64,000 bases of DNA, from assembly GCA_045597845.1 (NCBI GenBank), contig JAZLKZ010000121.1:1-64000 (forward strand). Reading direction: 5' to 3'. The stretch's first letter is position 1; each line of letters begins with the position of its first letter. Source of the stretch: Colimorpha sp045597845 (GTDB lineage Bacteria > Bacteroidota > Bacteroidia > Bacteroidales > P3). A program made the position numbers and the translations under genes. Positions 17,837 through 25,369 of the stretch are shown here, piece by piece. Under the pieces are notes generated by a model. It did no database searches. It saw only the letters and a list, made by a program, of their open reading frames with translations, and was not told the origin of the DNA.

Positions 17837-19588
17837 CTATTGCAAAACTAATAATTGAACATCCATTATTGCCCTGGTCATACCGACATACAACTCAAAT
17901 GTGCTTATTTCAGTACGCCCATTTATAATTAGAATAACATGCTTGCATTCTAAACCTTTGTAGGCTAACATTGAAGTAAAACCTATTTCAGAAGTATCTT
18001 GGCATATATTCCTAGTGGTTAATTCTTTGATTCCTTCAATTGTAGCAATTCGATCGTATAGTTTTTCGTTGCCTATTGTTTGTTCCTTTTTTGTGCCAGA
18101 ATCGGCAAGCATAACATACTCGTTCCAGTTTTTAGAACCTTCTCTTATCTCTTTCTTTATCTGGTTGATATGTTTTATCAACTGCTTTGCACCATCAAAA
18201 AAGAAAACCTGCGTTGACGCATAGTTATCATTGATGATACATTGAAACAATTCTTTTGCAGAGATACCATCAAGTAGTTGTTTGGCAAAAGAAACGATTT
18301 CTTTGTTCGTTGGAACACGTTTATTTGTGTCCAAAACAAATCTAGCTCCATTTAGGGCCAACAGATCTGCAATTTCGTCAATCTGTCTAGATTCTTGGTT
18401 GTAACCTTGTTCTGTGTCAAAAAACACTAAGTAGCGACCAGTAGAAATCCCGTCTTTTGTAACTGATGTTAAAGCGTTAAGAAGGGGAATTGCCCCTTTA
18501 TCCAAAACATCTTGTGCTTCATCAATTACAACATAATCGTATGGAACAAAGTCGTGTTGTTTCCTAATTGCAGAAAACAAAAACTCCAACTTGTCGTTGG
18601 CGACACCGCTTGATATTTCATCCAATGAAAGCTTCTCCGATAAGACCTGGTTTTGAAGATAGAAGATAAATGATGCGAATTGTTCAACACGGCAGTTGGG
18701 AAGACCAGCATGCCACAATTCACTCTTGATTTTTGCCTCTAGCAATTTATTCCAGCACAGATACAATCCCTTAAGTGTATGATACTTCTCAATATATGCA
18801 CGAGCAATTGTTGTTTTGCCTGTGCCGGGACCGCCTTCAATAAAAATTCGTTCATTCTTTTGGAGGCTATTGAAAGTACTGAGATTGTCAATATTTAAGC
18901 GTTGTAAAATCGCTTCCATTCCTCTTTCCGAGTAAACATTTCTGCTGCGGTCGTCAAAATTGAATAATAATGACTGTATCGCAATTCCCACGTCTTGTGC
19001 TTGAAGATCTGGTCTATGCCATCCGTTATTCTTCTTATCTGATTCTAAAACTTCAATGCAGAAATCGGCAAATGATTTGGTAGAGTCGTCATGTTGAATT
19101 TTTGACCACAGTTTATACCCCAAATCAGTTCTCGGATTGACATTAGTATGCTCCATTCTAGTGTGAGGGAAGGCACACACTGTATCAATAAACAATTGCG
19201 AAGCGCTAATTACCCTATTGTTTATAAGAGCGTACATGTAATCTCTTGCTTGGTCAAAAGGCGATCTCTCCATATAGGTTCGCTCTCGAGATACTTCGTA
19301 ATAAAACAAGCCCTGTTCAATGCCGATTTTCCCCCCCTTTACTTCTATTACGATTACGCCTTTCCCCGATACCAACAAGAAATCAATTTGTATTTCGTTC
19401 TGATTCTTAACAGAGACGGGCAGTCTTAGATTATGCCAAAAATGCCACGTATACTCACTTTTTGAACAATCAGAATAGATGCGCCTAAACATCTCTATTT
19501 CACCATAAAGGGGACTGCCATCATTTTGGGTGATGATTGCTTCCAAATCACTGGAGTTGTTATAGCTGACATGAGATATGATGGGCAT
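17837..19588 (-). CDS. NERD nuclease domain fused to an SF1 (UvrD-like) helicase
   Basis: 583 aa. Residues about 25-125 are a NERD (nuclease-related) domain: IDFLLVSGKGVIVIEVKGG supplies the D and E-x-K of a PD-(D/E)xK-type site. A superfamily 1 helicase follows: Walker A GGPGTGKTT near 248, Walker B VVIDEAQDV near 350, and motif VI YVGMTRA near 564. The helicase is short and lacks large 1B/2B insertions. NERD-helicase proteins occur as stand-alone genes and in defence islands. Here it lies one base after the radical SAM gene and two bases before the DrmE-like gene. I infer it supplies the nuclease function that the PLD-family DrmC would give in DISARM. Confidence 0.85.
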   Translation of the reverse strand: MPIISHVSYNNSSDLEAIITQNDGSPLYGEIEMFRRIYSDCSKSEYTWHFWHNLRLPVSVKNQNEIQIDFLLVSGKGVIVIEVKGGKIGIEQGLFYYEVSRERTYMERSPFDQARDYMYALINNRVISASQLFIDTVCAFPHTRMEHTNVNPRTDLGYKLWSKIQHDDSTKSFADFCIEVLESDKKNNGWHRPDLQAQDVGIAIQSLLFNFDDRSRNVYSERGMEAILQRLNIDNLSTFNSLQKNERIFIEGGPGTGKTTIARAYIEKYHTLKGLYLCWNKLLEAKIKSELWHAGLPNCRVEQFASFIFYLQNQVLSEKLSLDEISSGVANDKLEFLFSAIRKQHDFVPYDYVVIDEAQDVLDKGAIPLLNALTSVTKDGISTGRYLVFFDTEQGYNQESRQIDEIADLLALNGARFVLDTNKRVPTNKEIVSFAKQLLDGISAKELFQCIINDNYASTQVFFFDGAKQLIKHINQIKKEIREGSKNWNEYVMLADSGTKKEQTIGNEKLYDRIATIEGIKELTTRNICQDTSEIGFTSMLAYKGLECKHVILIINGRTEISTFELYVGMTRAIMDVQLLVLQ

Positions 19589-19589
19589 G

Positions 19590-21020
19590 TTATACAGTAA
19601 TTACAGGGTTCTCCCATAGTTTGGGATTGATTAGGTCTGACATCTTATAGTTGAACATTTCCAAAAGCTCCTCACGATGCTCGGGAAACATCTCCAGCAC
19701 ATCCAACAACGACTGTAAAGTCTTACAGATCTTACGCACTTTCCCGCGCGAGTCCACTCTTTCGTAATAATCAGTCTCAAAATCCCTTTGGAATTCGACA
19801 AACGATTTGATTTCTTTTTGCACATCAAACCCAGCCTTTTGTTCCCAGTAGGTTTGATTACGATAAGCATATTCCCAGAACGACATCTTTTTATAAAAAG
19901 CTTGCTGGTTGCACCAACGTGCTATCTGGATATAGAGATTTGAAACAGGTGCCTTTTTGTAGTCTTCATGGCGCATAAGATAGCCCACGCAACCATAAGA
20001 CATCAAAACTTTTATGCGTTGGAATATTTCCCAAATATCTTTATAGAATTTGCCTGGATTATTCTCACTTTGCTTAAATCCGCAAAAAAGGTAAAATTTG
20101 GTGCCTTTATTGGGATTATAGTGCTTCCATATCTTCAAAGCGCGTTCTATCAGTGGACGGTCTTTCCAGTTGTCAAATGCAAAGATGAAGTCGCCGTGAT
20201 AACGAGCATGTGAGAGCATTTCTGCCATTTCCTCTCCATGTGGGCTCTCTGCCAACATTCGCTCATCAAGACCTTGCCGGAACTGAAAGGGACGACCAGT
20301 ATCTATTAGTTGCTGTAGTCTTACCCGCCAGACATCAGGTTCTGAAGCAAGGAAGTTGTCATCCCATAAGTAAATGTACGGACGTACTAAACGACCGTGT
20401 TCATCGCGCTCATCGTCAAGGAACCATTCGAGGTTGGAATAGGGGGAAATTTTATCTTCCAATTTATTGATGCAGAACGGACAATGACGGATGCATCCTC
20501 TCGTGAGGAAACCAATGCTGTATTTTTGATAGTCTTTATACTTATCCCGTTTGAAACCATCTGACTTTTTTCTGTCAACAAACTCATCGTAAAGGTGATA
20601 GTACGGCATCTGACGAGCCAAGTCAATGCCATGAGTGCGAGATCCTCCACGATGATTGGGATACTTGTTAAGGAACTTGTCGCATTCTAACTGGCTCATA
20701 TCCTTCTCTCGTTCGTACCGATACTTGTTTACGTTCAATTCGTTGGCATAAAAACCAGTGCCACCTTCACGAATCTTTCTTTTCTGAGCATCCGTTGCTT
20801 TCTCATAGAATGCGGGCATCCTCGTGAAGGTAAAAACGCGAGAAATGTAGATAAGATTATAGGGAGTGATGTCTTCGTCTTGATTGATAATCAGTTTGAA
20901 GTCTATTCCATTATCGTTGAGGAATCCAGCGAGTTTCATCAACACAAGGTTAGGATGCCGAGTCCCGTTGCACATCAGGTCGGCATCCACAAGCCCTATC
21001 TTGATGTTTTGTTTCGCCAT
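19590..21020 (-). CDS. Radical SAM protein of a phage/mobile-element-associated family
   Basis: 476 aa from the ATG at 21020 (MAKQNIKIGLVDADLMCNG). A longer frame exists upstream but lies inside the XRE gene, and a start 5 bp after the XRE stop is the natural one. The [4Fe-4S] motif CxxxCxxC is CIRHCPFC near residues 172-179, in the context GFLTRGCIRHCPFC. The N-terminal part (RHPNLVLMKLAGF, YISRVFTFT) matches a radical SAM family that I know from phages and mobile elements, of unknown function. RQGLDERML fits a SAM-binding strand of the TIM barrel. A substrate cannot be named: nucleic-acid, nucleotide or peptide modification are all possible. It is fused by operon structure to DISARM-type genes. 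Confidence 0.85.
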   Translation of the reverse strand: MAKQNIKIGLVDADLMCNGTRHPNLVLMKLAGFLNDNGIDFKLIINQDEDITPYNLIYISRVFTFTRMPAFYEKATDAQKRKIREGGTGFYANELNVNKYRYEREKDMSQLECDKFLNKYPNHRGGSRTHGIDLARQMPYYHLYDEFVDRKKSDGFKRDKYKDYQKYSIGFLTRGCIRHCPFCINKLEDKISPYSNLEWFLDDERDEHGRLVRPYIYLWDDNFLASEPDVWRVRLQQLIDTGRPFQFRQGLDERMLAESPHGEEMAEMLSHARYHGDFIFAFDNWKDRPLIERALKIWKHYNPNKGTKFYLFCGFKQSENNPGKFYKDIWEIFQRIKVLMSYGCVGYLMRHEDYKKAPVSNLYIQIARWCNQQAFYKKMSFWEYAYRNQTYWEQKAGFDVQKEIKSFVEFQRDFETDYYERVDSRGKVRKICKTLQSLLDVLEMFPEHREELLEMFNYKMSDLINPKLWENPVITV

Positions 21021-21025
21021 AGTTA

Positions 21026-21247
21026 TTAGTTCTTTGTAGGACATATCAGTGTCCTGACATCCACGTCCAACACTTTGGCAATTTCGGTCAATTGTGGCAA
21101 GGATGGCTGTACTTTGTTGAGGCACCAGCGGGAGACGGTGTTCTCCTGCCGACCTATCTGCTCGGCCAACCAACGGCTGGTTTTGCCCTGCTCCACAAGC
21201 ACCACCTTGATACGATTGTAGTTTTCGCTCGGTTGATTATTCATCAT
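21026..21247 (-). CDS. XRE-family regulator at the head of the DISARM-like operon
   Basis: 73 aa from ATG 21247 (MMNNQPSENYNRIKVVLVEQ); ATG 21244 is equally possible. The whole protein is an HTH_3 domain: TSRWLAEQIGRQENTVSRWC, then LTEIAKVLDVDVRTLI. It is a clear paralogue of the regulator at 25713, sharing NRIKVVLVE, WLAEQ and LDVD. In Bacteroidetes, very similar small regulators are found at the head of restriction-modification operons. It probably represses its own promoter: a TTGTAT half-site overlaps the -7 box upstream. Confidence 0.88.
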   Translation of the reverse strand: MMNNQPSENYNRIKVVLVEQGKTSRWLAEQIGRQENTVSRWCLNKVQPSLPQLTEIAKVLDVDVRTLICPTKN

Positions 21248-21269
21248 ATTTTGTAGATTTTTCAATTTG

Positions 21270-21277
21270 CAAAGATA
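21270..21277 (-). promoter_or_regulatory. -7 box of the XRE/DISARM-like operon
   Basis: TATCTTTG on the minus strand, 22 bp before the first ATG of the XRE gene, fits the Bacteroidetes TAnnTTTG element. It overlaps TTGTAT, which resembles half of the TTGTATACAA palindrome in front of the second XRE gene. No clear -33 TTTG is visible. Confidence 0.55.
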
Positions 21278-21606
21278 CAATTTATTTCTGATATGGCTAA
21301 AAAAATATATGAACATCTGATCTGTAGTCAAATGCTCTAGTGTTGCAATATGGCGGTTTACAAGTTCTTTTTATTGGTTTTGCGATACAAATAAGTCGTT
21401 CGGAGTAGGTGGACAAAGTGGAATCAATGTTCAAAATTGATGTCTATTCCTATCTCCCGATAAAATAGAATCCCTCATCAAGAGCACACTCAATATAAAA
21501 TTCTGGGGATCGCAGTGATGGTCTCTGTGGTTGAATCTTTCGTGTGGCAAAGAATCAATGTGTTATTGGTTTGTTGTTCAATTCTTTAATTATGTATTAA
21601 ATATAT

Positions 21607-21661
21607 TTGCACTTTTTTTAGGGCATATTTATGTGTTTTTTGCACTTTTTTTAGGGCATAT
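21607..21661 (+). repeat. Two direct repeats upstream of the AAA ATPase gene
   Basis: Two identical 22-bp copies at 21607-21628 and 21640-21661 (core GCACTTTTTTTAGGGCATAT), 33 bp apart, that is three helical turns. They lie 50-100 bp before the start codon at 21711, where an activator or repressor would bind. Confidence 0.7.
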
Positions 21662-21710
21662 CAAAAAATATTCGTAATTTTGCTGCCGAAAACGTAATAC
21701 AACATATACT

Positions 21711-22886
21711 ATGATAGATGATGTTTTAATGGATTTTATGCGCGAACAGTTGGCTATGACAAGCCTTGATTTTGTGCGCTATAACCATTCTGAAATTGAC
21801 TGGTCGCTGAGAATGTTTGGGATTGTGGGCCCCCGTGGAGTAGGCAAGTCGACCCTCATAAAACAGCATATAATTTTTGAAAAGGAGAACCAGAAGGCTC
21901 TATATGTGTCTGCCGACCACAGCTATTTTTCTCAACATACTTTATTGGAAGTGGCATCCGCTTGGATTAAAGAAGATGGCACTCATCTGTATATCGACGA
22001 GATCCACAAATATGAAAACTGGTCTACGGAGTTGAAGAACATCTATGACGGACACCCTTCATTGTATGTCATATTTACTGGCTCCTCTGTTCTCGACCTA
22101 CTGAAAGGGCAGGCCGATTTGAGCCGCCGTGCGGTGATGTACAATATGCAGGGATTGTCTTTCCGAGAGTTCCTGGAGATGTTTCACGGAATAAAGATGC
22201 CTAAATACACATTAGGTGAGGTGATTGACAACAAAGTTGACGATAAGATATTGCCACATCCGCTGCCCTTGTTCCGACATTACTTGCAGGATGGCTATTA
22301 TCCGTTCAGCAAGGAGGGGGCTTTCAAATCGCGTCTTGATCAAATCATCACGCAGACTCTTGAATCTGACATACCGCAATACGCATCGCTGTCGGTCTCT
22401 ACAGGAAGAAAACTGCGTAGGCTGATGGGCATCGTGGCACAGAGTGTGCCATTCAAACCCGACTATTCCAGCATTGCCAATGCTATCGGCGTGAGCCGCA
22501 ACGTGCTGCCAGACTATTTTCTTTATATGGAGCGTGCCGGTATGATTGGCCAGCTGCGTGACGAGACCGGCGGATTGAGAAGTCTCGGAAAGGTAGAGAA
22601 AACCTATCTGGACAACACCAATATGATGTACGTACTCGGAGCGGACAGCACAAATACAGGCAACATCCGCGAGACATTCTTCTTCAACCAGACTCGGATG
22701 GTCTGCGATGTCATTTCATCCAAGGTATCGGACTTTGTAATCGGAAAACACACCTTTGAGGTGGGAGGAAAGAAAAAAGGCAAAAAGCAGATTGAGGATG
22801 TTCCCAACGGCCATATCGTGAAAGACGACATTGAGTATGGCCACGGAACAAAGATTCCACTTTGGACTTTCGGTTTGTTGTACTGA
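21711..22886 (+). CDS. AAA ATPase, DUF4143/AAA_14 type
   Basis: 391 aa. Walker A is GPRGVGKSTL near residue 41. The Walker B region is THLYIDEIHKYENW near 100, and the sensor region is VIFTGSSVLDLLKGQADLSRR. The middle and C-terminal parts match the DUF4143-linked group (GLSFREFLEM, GYYPFSKEGA, YLDNTNMMYVL). It ends with IPLWTFGLLY, the normal end of the family, so it looks complete. Such ATPases are numerous in Bacteroidales genomes and their cellular role is not established. It stands alone between the DISARM-like operon and the first tRNA-end repeat. Confidence 0.85.
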   Translation: MIDDVLMDFMREQLAMTSLDFVRYNHSEIDWSLRMFGIVGPRGVGKSTLIKQHIIFEKENQKALYVSADHSYFSQHTLLEVASAWIKEDGTHLYIDEIHKYENWSTELKNIYDGHPSLYVIFTGSSVLDLLKGQADLSRRAVMYNMQGLSFREFLEMFHGIKMPKYTLGEVIDNKVDDKILPHPLPLFRHYLQDGYYPFSKEGAFKSRLDQIITQTLESDIPQYASLSVSTGRKLRRLMGIVAQSVPFKPDYSSIANAIGVSRNVLPDYFLYMERAGMIGQLRDETGGLRSLGKVEKTYLDNTNMMYVLGADSTNTGNIRETFFFNQTRMVCDVISSKVSDFVIGKHTFEVGGKKKGKKQIEDVPNGHIVKDDIEYGHGTKIPLWTFGLLY

Positions 22887-23049
22887 CCGAATGCACCAGA
22901 CAGAAACGGGTCTGTCCTAACTTTCTTGGTCACCTTTTGGTCACCTTTTTGACGTTTTCTTGGATTGTATTAGTATTATTAGCCTTCTGAATTATTGTAC
23001 CGCAACGAATTACAATCAAATAGATTTAAAGAGCTGCAATAGTGGCAGT

Positions 23050-23065
23050 CCTGTTCCGGGCACCA
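23050..23065 (+). repeat. tRNA 3'-end repeat, copy 1 (candidate attachment site)
   Basis: CCTGTTCCGGGCACCA reads as the 3' half of a T-stem (CCTGT), the 3' acceptor strand (TCCGGGC), a discriminator A and CCA. No tRNA body precedes it, so it is a fragment of the kind left by integration into a tRNA gene. It is followed directly by a terminator. Confidence 0.7.
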
Positions 23066-23066
23066 A

Positions 23067-23116
23067 AAAGATTTTGCAAGTAACTCTAAATGAGTGAAAA
23101 TGCAAAATCTTTTTTC
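23067..23116 (+). terminator. Terminator hairpin after repeat copy 1
   Basis: 12-bp arms AAAGATTTTGCA (23067-23078) and TGCAAAATCTTT (23101-23112), then further T. It touches the CCA end of the repeat. Confidence 0.75.
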
Positions 23117-23205
23117 TTTTATATCCCAGTTTTGGCCACCTTTTGAGAAAGAGAATGAAAAAGGGATGTCGTATGACACCCCTTAAACATTTTTGCAATT
23201 CCTCT

Positions 23206-23259
23206 TCAAAACAACCCATCCACAGTGTGGCGAGTGCCGCTGTGGATGGGTTGTTTTGA
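23206..23259. repeat. Inverted repeat with perfect 20-bp arms
   Basis: Arms at 23206-23225 and 23240-23259 (right arm CTGTGGATGGGTTGTTTTGA) with a 14-base loop. No T-run on the plus strand. It could be a bidirectional terminator for the AAA ATPase and the Fic gene, which converge here, or a mobile-element remnant. Confidence 0.65.
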
Positions 23260-23368
23260 GACGGTATCAAAGTGTGCCGCAGCACTCCTTGGAACATCTG
23301 GTATAACCATAATTTGACTGCACGATAAATTGGCAGTAATTACACTCTATACCATGATATATAAAAAT

Positions 23369-23397
23369 TCTTATAGATTCTCAAAAAATCTATAAGA
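23369..23397. promoter_or_regulatory. TCTTATAGATT boxes, inverted pair downstream of Fic gene
   Basis: One copy at 23369-23379 and one inverted at 23387-23397 form a dyad with 15-bp arms. The same 11-bp box occurs upstream of the Fic gene at 24831 and 24979. The pair could act as the Fic gene's terminator or as an operator. Confidence 0.55.
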
Positions 23398-23478
23398 ATT
23401 TTCTTTTGTTTGTATACCCGATATCCTTGCTTGTGGTATTCCGTTTATAGCATATAAACGTGCTGTGTATAGATTCAT

Positions 23479-24792
23479 CTATTTACTCAAATCTGGCGAA
23501 ATCAAACTATCAAACCGTTCGCTTTTCACATAGTTACTTTTAACTTTGTTCACTGGAACTTTTGTCAAGAAACCCTTCTCAACAAGTCCCTCCAAATCCA
23601 ATCTGGCGGTAGGTTGACTGATGCCAAATCTATTCTCAACCTCTTTTACTGTAATGGCCATATGTGGATTGTCTCTAAACAAAGACATAATGGCGGCCTG
23701 TCTTTCATTCACACCATTGTTGATGATGTAATTGGTGTTTCCTTGCCTTTGGGCAATTTTTCTACTAATATACGATTGTAGTTCCTTGAAAGCTAATTCA
23801 AGCACCCTAAGGTTATAAGTGATAAAATACCCTATATCACCTCCGTCAGATTCGGTGTAAAGGTATGACTTTTCATAACTCGCTTTGCTCTTGTATATCA
23901 CTCTTGAAATAGAGAGATATTCCGTCAACCAATACCCTTTCTTTAACATGTACCAATAGAAGAGTGCTCTTGCAGTTCGTCCATTTCCGTCCACAAAAGG
24001 ATGCACATACGCTACCATAAAGTGAATGACAATAGCCTTGATGATGGGGTGAATGAAATTATCATCATTATCGTTATTGGCGAACTTGCATAGTTCATCA
24101 ACAAAATTAGGAATTTCCGTGTAAGTGGGAGGTGTGTGGACGATTTCTCCGGTAATATCATTTCCAACGACGATATCGTCAGATGTTCTGAATCTTCCTT
24201 CGTCATCTGATGAGTCCAAAGTTTGATGAGTCATCAGGGAATGGATATGGAGTAAAAGTTCAGGGGAAAGGTTCTCTTCTTTATGCTCTGTGATGAATCG
24301 AATGGAAGTATAGTTGTTGAATATCATCTGTTCAGAACGGCTACGTGGGGATATCTTCTTCCGAAGCATCTCTTTTGCAACCTTTCTGGTTGTAGATGCA
24401 CCCTCCATTTGGCTCGATGAAATGGCTTCTTCCATTAACGATGATATCAAATATTGAGTTCTGTCTTCGTTTGGAATGACAGACGAACTGCCCCAAGTTC
24501 CACCAAAATTCATATCAAAATAATGGCACTGCTGTTGCATTTTATTCGTTATGAACACTGTCAGACCGTAGTCCCTCCATATAACTCTACTCTGGGCAAA
24601 TCTACTGAGTTTGATTGCTGCCCATAAATCACCTGCACTTATACCCGTTTGACGAGACCTGTATTTCACATCAGACCAGTACCAGTAATTGTCGTTTGCC
24701 TCACTTATCAGCTGGCGTGCATCATCTCTACGATATACTTCTAACGCTTTCTGCAGAGATTGTTCTTTTATCTGTGGAGGTTGTTCTATCAT
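23479..24792 (-). CDS. Fic-domain adenylyltransferase with C-terminal winged helix
   Basis: 437 aa. The Fic core motif is HPFVDGNGRTARALFYW near residue 261, the complete HxFxDGNGRxxR needed for AMP (or other NMP) transfer. An inhibitory-helix motif of the [ST]xxxE[GN] type, SSQMEGAS, is near residue 122, N-terminal to the Fic domain as in class II (self-inhibited) Fic proteins. A winged-helix domain closes the protein (NERQAAIMSLFRDNPHMAIT, FGISQPTARLDLEGLVEKGF). The target is unknown. The wHTH and the four TCTTATAGATT boxes around the gene suggest autoregulation. It lies between tRNA-end repeats 1 and 2, on the opposite strand to its neighbours, so it is the only cargo of that cassette. Confidence 0.9.
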   Translation of the reverse strand: MIEQPPQIKEQSLQKALEVYRRDDARQLISEANDNYWYWSDVKYRSRQTGISAGDLWAAIKLSRFAQSRVIWRDYGLTVFITNKMQQQCHYFDMNFGGTWGSSSVIPNEDRTQYLISSLMEEAISSSQMEGASTTRKVAKEMLRKKISPRSRSEQMIFNNYTSIRFITEHKEENLSPELLLHIHSLMTHQTLDSSDDEGRFRTSDDIVVGNDITGEIVHTPPTYTEIPNFVDELCKFANNDNDDNFIHPIIKAIVIHFMVAYVHPFVDGNGRTARALFYWYMLKKGYWLTEYLSISRVIYKSKASYEKSYLYTESDGGDIGYFITYNLRVLELAFKELQSYISRKIAQRQGNTNYIINNGVNERQAAIMSLFRDNPHMAITVKEVENRFGISQPTARLDLEGLVEKGFLTKVPVNKVKSNYVKSERFDSLISPDLSK

Positions 24793-24830
24793 TTGAATCT
24801 CTTTTTTTCAAAATGCAAAAGTACAAAAAA

Positions 24831-24841
24831 TCTTATAGATT
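24831..24841 (-). promoter_or_regulatory. TCTTATAGATT box upstream of Fic gene
   Basis: 39 bp before the Fic start codon at 24792, at promoter distance. Same 11-bp sequence as the pair downstream of the gene. Candidate operator for the winged-helix domain of the Fic protein. Confidence 0.5.
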
Positions 24842-24978
24842 CTTAAAAAAACTTTAAGTTTTTGGGATTTATTAAATATTTTCTCATTGTAATTAATTGA
24901 ATTTATGCAATCTAAAATAACAACAATAACTCTTGCAATAGTAGGCTATGCCAATAAAAAACTTATAAATCATATAAA

Positions 24979-24989
24979 AATCTATAAGA
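24979..24989 (+). promoter_or_regulatory. Inverted TCTTATAGATT box
   Basis: AATCTATAAGA, the reverse complement of the box, 187 bp upstream of the Fic start. Fourth copy in 1.6 kb; no further copies noticed elsewhere in the window. Confidence 0.45.
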
Positions 24990-25209
24990 ATATTGTGGTT
25001 TTTCTGCAATAAACAGTGATGGAAGAAACAAACACAACAATAATCGTGTTGTCTTGTTATATTAATCGAAAATCAGTTTAGATTAGTGTTTTAAGTGTTG
25101 GCCATATTTTGGCCATATATTGTGTTCATTAGCAGTTATCGGTGTATTATTTGAACACAATAAAAAATGTAATAAGCAAAATAACAAATGCTTATGAATA
25201 TCAGAAAAC

Positions 25210-25238
25210 AATCAAGGCGTTCCTGTTCCGGGTACCAA
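25210..25238 (+). repeat. tRNA 3'-end repeat, copy 2 (candidate attachment site)
   Basis: The 16-bp core is CCTGTTCCGGGTACCA (25222-25237), one base different from copies 1 and 3. The 12 bases before it (AATCAAGGCGTT) are shared with copy 3 but not with copy 1, so copies 2 and 3 bound the same integration product: the cassette that carries the second XRE operon. Confidence 0.7.
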
Positions 25239-25239
25239 G

Positions 25240-25289
25240 AGAATTCTACAAGTAGTTCAAGATGAATGAAATGTAGAATTCTTTTTTTT
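25240..25289 (+). terminator. Terminator hairpin after repeat copy 2
   Basis: Arms AGAATTCTACA (25240-25250) and TGTAGAATTCT (25272-25282), then a T-run. Same layout as after copies 1 and 3, but a different stem sequence. Confidence 0.75.
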
Positions 25290-25369
25290 GTGCATATTTC
25301 AATTTTGGCCATAATTTTCAAAAAACAATAAATGATTCGTGGATAATGTAGTATAGAAAGGATAATAAT

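Larger units (their letters stand above)
21248..21710. other. Divergent promoter region
   Basis: 463 bp between the XRE gene (leftward) and the AAA ATPase gene (rightward). It holds the -7 box of the defence operon at 21270-21277 and, near the other end, two direct repeats at 21607-21661. No ORF or RNA gene is seen between them. Confidence 0.5.
22887..23478. other. Spacer with att-like site and hairpins
   Basis: No gene. It holds tandem TTTTGGTCACC-type motifs (22928-22950), the first tRNA-end repeat (23050), its terminator, another TTTTGGCCACC motif (23133), a 20-bp inverted repeat (23206-23259) and an inverted pair of the Fic-linked box (23369-23397). The TGGTCA/TGGCCA motifs recur beside the other two tRNA-end repeats and may be arm-type integrase sites. 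Confidence 0.5.
24793..25369. other. Spacer upstream of Fic gene with att-like site 2
   Basis: No gene. It contains two TCTTATAGATT boxes (24831, 24979), tandem TTTTGGCCAT motifs (25099-25120), the second tRNA-end repeat with terminator (25210-25289), and another TTTTGGCCAT motif (25305). Confidence 0.5.

Noticed and set aside
19590..21020. Radical SAM protein as a prokaryotic viperin
   Set aside because: Viperins are shorter and have a different cysteine context; this protein has CIRHCPFC within a longer phage-type family, and no nucleotide kinase is adjacent.
9250..21247. BREX, Zorya or type I restriction as the identity of the operon
   Set aside because: No PglZ, BrxL, MotA/B-like or HsdM/S proteins; the DUF1998 protein and the GGGKTEAY helicase point to the DISARM group.
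21607..21661. Short direct repeats considered as a CRISPR start
   Set aside because: Only two copies, an 11-bp spacer between them, and no cas genes in the window.
23050..23065. Complete tRNA gene at the CCA-ending repeats
   Set aside because: The sequence upstream of all three copies has no matching acceptor 5' strand, D-arm or anticodon arm; only the 3' end is present.
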